A program made the position numbers and the translations under genes. Below, in pieces: positions 32,264 to 41,013 of a stretch of DNA of 64,000 bases. The DNA is from Pyrenochaeta sp. MPI-SDFR-AT-0127 (lineage: Eukaryota > Ascomycota > Dothideomycetes > Pleosporales > Cucurbitariaceae): the NCBI GenBank assembly GCA_020747015.1, contig JAGTJM010000077.1:62001-126000 (forward strand), read 5' to 3'. The notes under the pieces were generated by a model that saw only the letters and a list, made by a program, of their open reading frames with translations, did not search any database and was not told the DNA's origin. Within the stretch, counting starts at the first letter, position 1. Every line of letters starts with the position of its first letter.

Positions 32264-34050
32264 AGCGCCGGTAGGGGGTATCAAAACGAAAGGACAAAAA
32301 ACCAGGGCCCAAAATATATTATCAGAAGTCAAGTCTTACCTGGCGTTGTTGTTGCAGATGGTTGGGCCTATCTTGAAGACAGCGGGGTTCGCGCGCACGA
32401 TGAGACGCTTGAGCGCGCTTTCCCCAATACACTAGCGTTGCTAGGGGCAACGCATCAACTGCGAACACTCCACCCTTAGCATCTCGCGGGCCGTAAGAGA
32501 ACGGATAGTCCCAGGAAGTGCATTGTCTAGCTAACAAATTCAATTCAGAATACGACTGTGATGATGGCATCTGGCTCGAAAGGAGATACACCCATTAAAG
32601 CACATCACACCAGCTTTAATTATGTGAACGCAAGGTGAGAAATAATAGAAGGAAGGGCCAAAATATTACCGAAGGCCTGATAGTTACCACCAAGCAGTGG
32701 TAGACGCATGATGTTTCCACCGTAAAGCTCGCTCTTCTCTATAGTGGTAGAGGGTATTGGCCAGATCCCTCGTGAGACAAGTTTGCGTCGACTGTGGGCT
32801 GCAGATTTTATATGCATTTGCAAATGCTCTCGTCTCCCGCTTCGCGCTCCACATATTGAACTACTTAAACGGAACGCCTTGTTCTCTTGATATCCATCGT
32901 GGCAGCTCTCAAGCAGAAGAGTTTGCCTACAGCATTCCTGTACGGCTCAAACATCCACCAACAAGCTTACGACAGGGCGGACAAATTTTTAGGCATCCTA
33001 ACCCCATGAAATCTACCAAGCTCTGACAATAGTGCTTCGGAGTATTCAAAGAGTAGACTTATTACGGAATATAGAAAGGACGGTAAGTGAAAACCCTTTG
33101 GGAGCAAAGATAGAGATGGCTTCCTGCCAACCAATAGTTGCACAATTTGTTTTAATCCTAACCCAAAATCTCATGCACTTGGACGTTGTCTCTTTGAGTT
33201 CTTAAGTATGAAACCCAGCAGGCTTAAGCATTCAAAGCATGTAATCTTCACTATATGATATATACAATATCAGTTTTGTCGAACACGAAGTAGCGGCTGC
33301 AGCATCATGCGACTCGTACATCATGGATCGATCCTAGGTTTGGGAAATGGGCAGTGAGGTTGGGAGTAGAAAGAGCTAGCATATCACGATGAATTAGCTG
33401 GCGCACAACCCAGATCTCAAGCAGGATAGCAGCGAAGATTCACAAAGCGATCCCATTTCCAAGTAGTAGAAGGAATATACACGTAGGTTATAAATGTTCA
33501 AAGACCACTAATAACCATAAAGAACAGCTTCCAACTATTACCGAATCCACTCACTCCACCGCAGCCTTCCAGAAAGCAAGGATGGCATCGTAAAGAACGG
33601 TTGCGAAAAGCAAACAAAACATGAAAAAAAAAGGGCCTGATAGCCTATAGTCAAAACTCCCGCTGTCGTACACGATTTGGTATATCCCTAAGTCATCAAG
33701 TGAAGGCAGTAGCTTCACACCAAAGCATGCGCATGCAGTAAAGAATCGCGTCGCAACAATAATCAATGCCGTTTCGGGGTATGCCAAGGAAGTTGAGCAG
33801 GAGCTCTGACGGGTATCATCCAAAGCGAGAACAGGAGCCCTCTCCATCGGCGAAAACAAAAGTCGTGTGGTACTGAACCAAATCAATGTATAGCGTGGCG
33901 TCAAATTCAAGAAAATTCGTGACATATTTCATAGTCGTAACGTCGTATGCGTGAGCGGCGAGTCAGAAACGAGTGGTGGCGAGATTTCAGGATATATGAA
34001 GGTATGATGTTGGTGCATGATGCGGTACAGTTGCTTCAATGAATGATTGC
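32264..34050. other. Intergenic: bub1 promoter and transcription-factor 3' flank
   Basis: About 1.8 kb, AT-richer than neighbouring genes. A 124-codon open frame at 33551-33925 (minus) has no recognisable family and was not called. No RNA gene seen. Confidence 0.5.
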
Positions 34051-36317
34051 CTAAGAGCGGTTCTCAACGACCTGTTGTTCGCCAGTGGCAACAGCAACAA
34101 GGGCCTCCAGCCGTCTCATATCATTGGCGCCTGTTTGTGGCAACGGCTGTCCAAATACAACTGGCCCTCTTTCTGGTTCACGTTGCGGTCGGTAACTTGA
34201 GCTCGATAAGCTATGGCTGTGGTATGATTGGTGTGGCGGCGAATTTAGCGGATGAGGTCTGTCCATGATTGATGCCTGTGGGTTTGCTTTATACTCTTCC
34301 ACAGGAATTCCGGGAGCTGTTGCCTCTACGAAGCCATTGCTGTGCATTATAGCAGGGTGATGCTCAGCCATAGTACCAGGAGTTGGAACACCCTCACTGC
34401 TACTGGAATCCTCGGGAGATGTGCGTTGCAGGACTTGTTGCGGTTGGGCAAGAGGTCCGTTGTACCAAGCTTGTCTCTTATTCTTCCGGGGCGTAACAGG
34501 CTGGTCTTGTGATGTCCTGGGCGATCCCATCGTAGGGACTTGTATCGGCTGAGGAACATTAACCGGCTGCCGCTGACTAAAGTACCCATGTGGGGCTGTC
34601 GTTGGTCTCCCAGCACTCAATTGTCCAGCACTACCAGGGTATTGGTTCCACTGCTCTCGCGGCGGATTAGGACTGGCAATCTTCAAGCGATCAATGTCCC
34701 AAGAGATACTCGTTCGTTTCTCGTGACCCCTATGCGGTGTATACTCAATTGGAGCATGGTACGTGAGAGGACGGGCTGGAGTATCGATCTGCATCGGACT
34801 GGGTTGTCGGCGAGGAAGGGTAGGGGGAGGAGGGGCGTAATCAAAGCTTTCGATGCCAGGCAGTCTTGTTGTTTGTGAAGCAGCAGGCTGAGAGGTGTAT
34901 GACGGTCGCAGAGCATCAGGGGTCTGATGGTATCCAAGCCCGCTTGTTGCTGGTCGAGGACCAGTGTACGTTCCTGGGTGCCATGTGCGTCTTCTCCAGT
35001 CGGAGTCCGCGTTAGACTCTATTCTGGATTCTGAAAAGTGTGACGCCGTTGGGCTGGCATATACGCTGCTTTGTGTGGAGAACGTGGAGGCGGTAGATGA
35101 TTGCAAAGGGGTCATGTATGGAGGTGGGGCTTGCCCTGGAGGTCCTGAGAAAGGGTTGCCGGTAGATGATATCGATAAGCGACGACCTGGAGGCGGTGGC
35201 CCAGCCCAAGATATTGGTCTAGACGAGGATATAGGAGACTGCATAGCAGATCCAAAACGGGCGGGGCTGCCAGTGGCAGTGGAGAACGTGGCGGAAGTTG
35301 GGGTCGTAGGTGCGTTGGATTGTGCATCATAGTCAACGATCTGTGGTCCGGGACTACCCATTAACGGTGGGTTGTATGCATCAATGGTGTTGAGTGATAA
35401 GCGCGCTCGTGCACCTGCTCCACTATCGCTGGCCATGGCAAGAGGTGGGGGCCGACGCCGTATATCCGGGGACTGCGCCACGCTCATGCTTGAGATTGTA
35501 GAGGTTATGCTGGATGTCGACAGATTTCTGCTGTGTCCTCTACTGTGTCCTCCCGTGCTGCCTAATGTGTTCGCTCTTGAACGGTTTCCAGGTGGTCTCA
35601 CGCGATCGGTTCGTATCTGCCTCTGAAATCTAGTGCCCGTTGCGGCAAGCGACTCGGAGGGAATATCTTCGTTGACGTGAACAGTCTGCGCATGCTGCCG
35701 AAGGTTATCGAGCCGAGAGAATCGTCGAGAGCAGTGGCACTGAAAGGGTCGTTCACCGGTGTGCTTACTGGAGGGTGTTAGCTACTAGACAAGCACGACA
35801 GACAGCACCAGACTTACCGAATGTGCCTCGCCAAATGCTCGCTTCTAGTGAAGCTCAGATTGCAGGGCGGAAACTCAGTACAGAAGAACCGTTGTCCCTT
35901 CTTCTTCTTCGAGGGTCTGTTCGTATCACTTGTGACACTCTCGTTGTCTGACCCGTCTTTGTCGTCGTCGTCGCCGTCACCCATCTGCACGTCTTGTTGG
36001 GATGCGATAGACTGCGTCGATCGATGCGAGTCCTCTCTGCTCATGTCACTCTTGTTCGAGGGTGTCTCGCTGAGTTCGCGAGAAGGTGTGAAAGGTGACG
36101 ACGGTAGCGGGCGTTGGCCGGCAAGGCCAACCGCGAAGCTGTTGCGTGTCGGCGTCTTTGCTGAGGGATCCTCAGTGCGAACATCTTCGGCAGCCTTTGG
36201 TTCAGTGAAGAAGCGGCTGTTCGGTCGGGGAGTGGTGGGCGTTGCTTCATCGCCCGGGCGTCCTGGCAACGGCTCCGGCACCGTCAGCGTGGTGTTGACT
36301 GCCTGGAATGTAGACAT
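34051..36317 (-). CDS. C2H2 zinc finger transcription factor
   Basis: Exons 36317-35818 and 35767-34051 give 738 aa. Two adjacent fingers are split by the intron: [26 protein letters not shown] (C-x5-C) and FQCHCSRRFSRLDNLRQHAQTVH (C-x-C with H-x4-H), joined by the TGERP linker. The C-x-C knuckle in finger 2 is unusual but typical of a fungal group that, as I recall, includes the Rsv1/Usv1/AmdX-like stress and nutrient regulators. The exact orthologue is uncertain. The N-terminal 140 residues are Ser/Thr/Pro-rich, with an acidic run (GDGDDDDKDGSDNE) and a basic KKKKGQR before the fingers. The long C-terminal half is disordered, with Pro, Gln and Ser-rich stretches. Nuclear DNA-binding regulator by inference. 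Confidence 0.85.
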
Positions 36318-37705
36318 GATGGACAAAGTAAGTAGCCACACGGACAGTGTGTCCTTCTCTTGGTGGTTATTTTGCAGTGTATAGTGCGCAAGTTGGAGGC
36401 TGTCGGAGGGCGCGTATCTCCTGCGGCTGGCACGACAGCAGACTGTTTCAGCGGCCCAGGTGAGGCGGTACCTGAGGGTTAGTACAGGCACAGGTCCCCA
36501 GACTGGCTACCTCGACCAAGCGCACTCTGATTGATACGGCGGGTTGCTCCTTCCTTGAAGCGGGTGTAAGAAGGCTGAAACGGATATGATGACGAATAGA
36601 GAGCGGCGTTGCAACAACATCCGGACGCACCCAGCGAGGGAACAGACAAAGAATGCTAGCAAGGTAAGTCGAGTAGGGTTGTGCGGCGTAAGTGGTAAAT
36701 GGTGCCTGGTCGTCACAGCGTGCACCAGTGGGGGTGGTGGTGCTGGTGGTGCTGGTGGTGGTGGGTGAGAAGCAACGGATACTCGGAGTTTGGCTGGCGA
36801 CGATAAGGCGCGGGTGTGTGCCTTAGGTGGCGGGGAGGTTAGCCCCTCTCTGCGGCGGACTCGGTATGCACAAAGGCTCGAGCAGGCGCGGCAGAATGCG
36901 GCTCTTGGGATGCAGCTAGACGATGTCAGGCCCTCTGAAAGCCAGAGAGCAAGTGACGATGCAGGACAGCGGGACAGGACTCGAGCCCACGATTGCGTTG
37001 CAAGTGCATGCGACGAGGGGTTGGTAAGGCACGGATGGAATCCTAGCGGCTTTGTGGTGCGCCCTGAAAGACGGCCTGGCAGAAGGCTGGGGTTAGAGTT
37101 AGAGTCCGATCCACCCTGCAACAGAGGCCATCTGCTTGCAGATCCTTGGACTTAACGAGCCTTGGCTTGGCTACCCTGAGTCCAGAGGGCCCAGCTGAGC
37201 CTTCTGCCAGTCCCTACCCACCTGTCAGACTGCTCTGAGCAAGCCCTGATGAGCAATGCTCATCCGAGTCCGAGTAATCGGCCATGTCTGCATGCCCTTG
37301 TGCCAGGGAGCACTGCCGTCTCGTGCGGGCGGGGCGCCTGGCCACCACCGTCTGCAATCCGGGCATACTAATAACGGCGATAGCACATACCTTGCAGCCC
37401 TCGAGTGCCCAAATGCCCAAACATGGCGACCTTCCCTAGAGGGCCCTGTGGCTAGGACAAGCAGCGTGCTCGCTTCACTCCTGATGATGACGAAACCACT
37501 GCTCCCACGCCCGCGTTTCACACAGCACCAAGAGCGAACACGTTGGCTGACCATGCTAAGACCACCAGTACTGCCCTGTCCCAACAGGAGACGCGCCAGT
37601 CTGGTCGAAAACGGTTGTAAGCAGGCGAGCATGGCGCTGGGCTCAAAGGCGAAGCTGACCATCTCCTGCTGAATCAATTGGTTGACGCGTCTGGTTGCTG
37701 CAAGC
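36318..37705. other. Intergenic: transcription-factor upstream region
   Basis: About 1.4 kb between the transcription factor and the transposon. Contains a GGT/GCT microsatellite (36733-36766). A possible short leader intron on the minus strand (36510-36472, TACTAAC branch, CAG end) was noted but is only 39 nt. No gene supported. Confidence 0.45.
36733..36766 (+). repeat. GGT/GCT microsatellite
   Basis: Imperfect trinucleotide run of GGT with interspersed GCT in the upstream region of the transcription-factor gene. Confidence 0.7.
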
Positions 37706-37707
37706 TA
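37706..37707. repeat. TA target site duplication, left
   Basis: The TA dinucleotide directly outside the left inverted repeat, matched by TA at 39014-39015. Tc1/mariner elements insert at TA and duplicate it. Confidence 0.8.
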
Positions 37708-37773
37708 CAGTCCCCCCCCATGAATTGACTGCTAGCGCGAGACGAGATGTGATGAGATTTGGTCCGTGCGGCA
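37708..37773 (+). repeat. Left terminal inverted repeat (66 bp)
   Basis: Starts CAGTCCCCCCCCATGAATTG. It matches the reverse complement of 38948-39013 at 63 of 66 positions; the three differences are all transitions. Confidence 0.92.
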
Positions 37774-37831
37774 CAGCCCTAGTCTAAGTTTCTATTCATT
37801 TTTATATGTACAACAAGACAGCAGCAATGCT

Positions 37832-38866
37832 CTACCACTTTGTATGAAGGCCTTCTGCCTGGATCACTGCAACACAGCGCTCACGCATGGACAGGATATA
37901 CTTTTTATAGTCTTCAACCGTGATTTTCTCCCACTCCTCCTCCAGATAGAGCTTAACCTCCTCTGTTGTCTTAGGATATCGCTGGGCGACTCGATGCTTG
38001 AGCATCTGCCACACGTTCTCAATAGGGTTGAGATCTGGTGAATTAGCTGGCCAAGTCATCTTTATAATTTGGAGCAGCCTCTGCGCAGCCTTTGTTTCTT
38101 TTGAGTTATGAATAGAACAGTTATCCTCCATAAAGATCATCTCTTTATTAAAGTAGGCAGCCATCTCTCTTTGGAATTCCTTAATGTAAGGAAGAATATG
38201 CTTAATATAGACGTGAGAAGTAACTGTCTTCTTCTTATTCACGCACCAATCTTTCTCAAAGAGAATAAGAGGCCCTTTGAATAGGCCTGAGATAATGCCC
38301 CAGACCATGCAGCATGAGTAACGTCTGAAACGAGGGATAAGGCAGTCTTGATCAAGTCTCTCTTCTGCCATCCTTGTCACAAATATCTTGCCTCCTCCTA
38401 GTCTTGCAGACATCTCGTCACTCCATCCAACTCTGAGCCAGTCTTGATCTTCCCATTCAACATGCTTATATGCCCAAACCAGTCTATCATATCTATGCTT
38501 ATCTGTGAGGAGAGGTTTCTCTGTTGCAACGCGTCTGAAGTATCTCTCTTTTTCAAATGCTGCCTTCAGCGTCCTGCTGCAAAGATGCCACCCCAGCTCT
38601 GCTGCGACCTCCTTCCACGGCTTTCTTCTTTGAACGTGATCCTGAGTCGCATAAGCAACAAGTCTTTGTCTCTTTGGCGTATCAAGGATAGGCTTACGGC
38701 CTGGTGGAGGAGGTGGAGGCGTCTCGCCTGTTCGAAGGCAGAGAGAGATCGTTGTCTGAGGAATCTGGAGGTAGATTGAGATTTCTGTCTGCTTATAACC
38801 AAGATCATGCATTGTATGTATCTGAATTCTCTCCTTATATGAGAGGCGAGCCTTTGGAGACCTCAT
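37832..38866 (-). CDS. Tc1/mariner transposase (DD34E)
   Basis: Single exon of 344 aa from ATG 38866 (MRSPKARLSYKERIQ). An in-frame ATG at 38917 adds a hydrophobic leader that is unlikely to be used. An N-terminal helix-turn-helix reads IHTMHDLGYKQTEISIYLQIPQTTI, followed by a six-proline linker. The catalytic triad is Asp150 (VGWSDEMSARL), Asp248 (IFMEDNCSIH) and Glu283 (DLNPIENVW), with exactly 34 residues between the last two, so all key residues are intact. It would bind the inverted repeats and catalyse cut-and-paste transposition. No stop or frameshift, and no sign of heavy repeat-induced point mutation. Confidence 0.93.
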   Translation of the reverse strand: MRSPKARLSYKERIQIHTMHDLGYKQTEISIYLQIPQTTISLCLRTGETPPPPPPGRKPILDTPKRQRLVAYATQDHVQRRKPWKEVAAELGWHLCSRTLKAAFEKERYFRRVATEKPLLTDKHRYDRLVWAYKHVEWEDQDWLRVGWSDEMSARLGGGKIFVTRMAEERLDQDCLIPRFRRYSCCMVWGIISGLFKGPLILFEKDWCVNKKKTVTSHVYIKHILPYIKEFQREMAAYFNKEMIFMEDNCSIHNSKETKAAQRLLQIIKMTWPANSPDLNPIENVWQMLKHRVAQRYPKTTEEVKLYLEEEWEKITVEDYKKYILSMRERCVAVIQAEGLHTKW

Positions 38867-38947
38867 TATCAAAAAAAAAAGAACGATAGTGAAGCGCAAG
38901 CATCTGTTTACTGCCAAAGTTGTGTGATCAAAGATGTGACCCCTTCC

Positions 38948-39013
38948 TGCCGCACGGACCAGATCTCGTCACACCTCGTCTCGCGCTAGCAGTCAATTCA
39001 TGGGGGGGGACTG
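38948..39013 (-). repeat. Right terminal inverted repeat (66 bp)
   Basis: Reverse complement of the left repeat with three transition differences. Confidence 0.92.
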
Positions 39014-39990
39014 TAGGAGCGTGGGCAAGCGCCGATGCAAGGGGACTCGAACATGGTCCACAGACATGGTCTTGTACCTTTGTACCTTGCGGAAGCGAAC
39101 GACTAGCACCTGCGCTTCACCCGGCCTTCAACGACGCAAAAATTTGCTATTCGCGTCCGAGCAGAGACTAGACAAGTGTACAGCGAAGCGAGAAACCCCG
39201 GTAGCACGTTGCCAACACGAGTCGGTCGGCGGTGCGCAGCGAAAATCCTTCAGACCAGAATTCATGAGCTGACGGCATGGCCAGGAACCGAAGTGTGGCT
39301 CAACCAGTTCCTGGCGTCCATACTATGGTAGTCTGGTTTATGTGGAACACCACGGACCCAGGCGGGATGCTTCCTGGGTCGCTCCTCCACGGTCATCTGA
39401 TGGCGCCTCACTGCGTTGCATATTTGGTCCCGCACTTAAACTCCCTTGCCGGCCCCGAGCCACCAAAATCTTCCGAAGAAATTGCAGCCGACGATGTCGA
39501 CGCACTTCTACTCTGACTGGCAAGACCTTAACAACAAGGGCTGAGATGCAATGTAATGAATCAGTCTGCTCCACGGAGAGCGGCAGCTGGGAAAGTTTAG
39601 TGAAACGTTGGGTGGGCGTCCAAGCCATGGTATAGCCCTGCCGCGGCCCTGCCGATTTATGCAAGCTGGCATTCATTGACGAAACAGACAAAGGGATAAG
39701 CCGCCAGTAGACGCCAGCAAAGTTGGCCCGTGGTGGCGATGGCTGCATGGTGTTGAGGGGCAGTGAGCAGCAGGCTAGCGAATTAGTGACCAGCAAAGCT
39801 TCGCATAGCTTTCCAAACCGAAGACAACACCGAAGACACCGCCGACTTCCAAGTGAAGGGTGGTGAAAGTATGTGGGAATGTTGAACAAAACGTCCAAAC
39901 CCATCATCGCATTGCTGAAAATAGATACCTGCGCTAAGCGCCGGGCCACAGAAAAAAAGAAAATAATGGCTTGCGCAAGCAAAAAAAGTC
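39014..39990. other. Intergenic between transposon and tRNA
   Basis: About 1 kb, starting with the TA duplication at 39014-39015. A 214-codon open frame at 39338-39982 (minus) has no recognisable content and was not called. The T-run that ends the tRNA transcript is at its right end. Confidence 0.45.
39981..39987 (-). terminator. RNA polymerase III terminator
   Basis: Seven T residues on the minus strand, three bases past the tRNA 3' end. Confidence 0.75.
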
Positions 39991-40026
39991 AGGGCCGAAC
40001 CGGAGTCGAACCGGTGACTTCGGGAA

Positions 40027-40041
40027 GACGGCTTTGGTGAG
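40027..40041 (-). other. Canonical-position tRNA intron (15 nt)
   Basis: Lies between G37 and U38 of the proposed tRNA-Cys, where nuclear tRNA introns sit. Boundaries are set by anticodon-stem pairing and could shift by a base. Confidence 0.5.
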
Positions 40042-40054
40042 CTGCAGTCCTACA

Positions 40055-40109
40055 CTGAATGGGGGAATTAGACGAAATCTTTGAAAGCTGCGAGCGGGTG
40101 ATATCTTAC
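40055..40109 (-). other. Spliceosomal-looking 55-nt insert in the tRNA D arm
   Basis: Sits after position 23 of the tRNA, inside the D stem. Minus strand reads GTAAGA at the start, CTAAT about 17 nt before the end, and TTCAG at the end. These signals and the length match the protein-coding introns of this window. The exact ends can slide by up to two bases because AG occurs at both junctions, with the same mature product. Confidence 0.6.
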
Positions 40110-40132
40110 CTCTACCACTGAGTTACCGGCCC

Positions 40133-41013
40133 ATATTGTATCGATGGATAAATCGTGATTTAACTAGAATATAACTGTTTTTGAGTGGAATAGCTGTTGC
40201 GTCTTAAGGAATCCTTGTAAGCGAGACCCCTCAAACCTGGTTCCAAGTGACTCTGAAATCCCACTAAGATTCTCAAGTCAGCCTGCTGGACCGAGCCCTA
40301 GTATATTGAAACGCTCCAACGGATGTTTCCATACAGGCCACGGCAGCGTCTTTGGCAAGGCCAACTTATTACACCGATAATAGCATGAGTTAATATCCTC
40401 TGAAATGGTGCAACTTGTTATGGAACAGCCTCCCGCCTGCCTCTAGGCCAGGGCAGGAGGACTTCAAGGAGCTAACCTACACAAAGAAACATTCCCCTCC
40501 CTCTACCCTTCTGATCCGGGGATAGCAGATCTCGTAGAACGCTTACTTCCTCGCGCTGCATCAGGACAAAGCTCACACAACTGGCACATCTCATTACACC
40601 ACCATGACCAGTCTTCTAAGCTCCAGTGTCAGCAGACATGCGCACGGCAGCATGTGCTTACCCGACTTTGTACTACTACCTTCCAAGACAACGTATTGCT
40701 ATGCCGTGGATACATGACGGGCATTATTTTCGCTACACAACAGCGATAAGTGAGTGCATATCAACAACACGGAACTGTCGTACGGGAGCCAAAGCCGAAA
40801 CATTTGCGAACTGGGAAATTGAGTGTTTTCAATTGATGTCTTCCAGCAAGCCGCTGGTATGGCTTTGCTGATATTTACATCCCACCCTCGCATATTGCAC
40901 TTCATCCACCCTCCAAACCTAGCACTATCATAACGCCGTTTGCTGTACCATCGACACCTCTAGTCATTCAATGCTTGCCCTTGAACCACCAATGCTACAC
41001 GACGAATCTATGC
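40133..41013. other. Intergenic between tRNA and sec24
   Basis: Upstream of the tRNA and the 3' flank of sec24. No gene supported; small open frames at 40626-40905 are unremarkable. Confidence 0.5.

Larger units (their letters stand above)
37708..39013 (-). mobile_element. Intact Tc1/mariner transposon
   Basis: 1306 bp bounded by 66-bp inverted repeats starting CAGT plus eight C residues, with TA on both outer sides. It carries one uninterrupted minus-strand transposase of the DD34E type. Full length with an intact gene and closely matched ends implies recent insertion or recent activity. Related families are known in Pleosporales; this particular element was not matched to a named one. Confidence 0.93.
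39991..40132 (-). tRNA. tRNA-Cys(GCA), interrupted by two inserts
   Basis: The 142-nt locus opens with a tRNA 5' end (GGGCCGGTAACTCAGTGGTA, with an A box) and closes with a T arm (ACCGG-TTCGACT-CCGGT, B box) and acceptor TCGGCCC plus discriminator U. Removing 40109-40055 (55 nt, GTAAGA...TTCAG) and 40041-40027 (15 nt, canonical 37/38 position) leaves exactly 72 nt. In that product the acceptor stem pairs (one G-U), the D stem ACTC/GAGT pairs fully, and the loop CUGCAGU carries anticodon GCA. The T stem is perfect. U73 and GCA are Cys identity features. Weak point: the anticodon stem UAGGA/UCCCG has one A-C mismatch and one U-G pair. Without the first excision no good cloverleaf forms. A pseudogene is possible. 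Confidence 0.7.

Noticed and set aside
32263..32340. Strong-looking donor CAG|GTAAGAC just upstream of bub1
   Set aside because: No AG acceptor occurs before the bub1 ATG, so a leader intron with this donor is not supported.
33551..33925. 124-codon minus-strand frame with a hydrophobic end (FFFMFCLLFATVLYDAILAF)
   Set aside because: The hydrophobic part arises from an A-rich plus-strand run. No homology recognised and no splice context.
36472..36510. Possible 39-nt leader intron upstream of the transcription factor
   Set aside because: TACTAAC and CAG are good, but the donor GTAGCC is weak and 39 nt is very short. Not firm enough for a feature.
37708..37773. Repeat-induced point mutation as cause of the differences between the inverted repeats
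   Set aside because: The three changes are transitions but occur in CpC, CpG and CpT contexts, not the CpA context preferred by RIP.
39338..39982. 214-codon minus-strand open frame between the transposon and the tRNA
   Set aside because: No recognisable domain, no supporting splice structure, and it ends beside the tRNA terminator. Probably chance.
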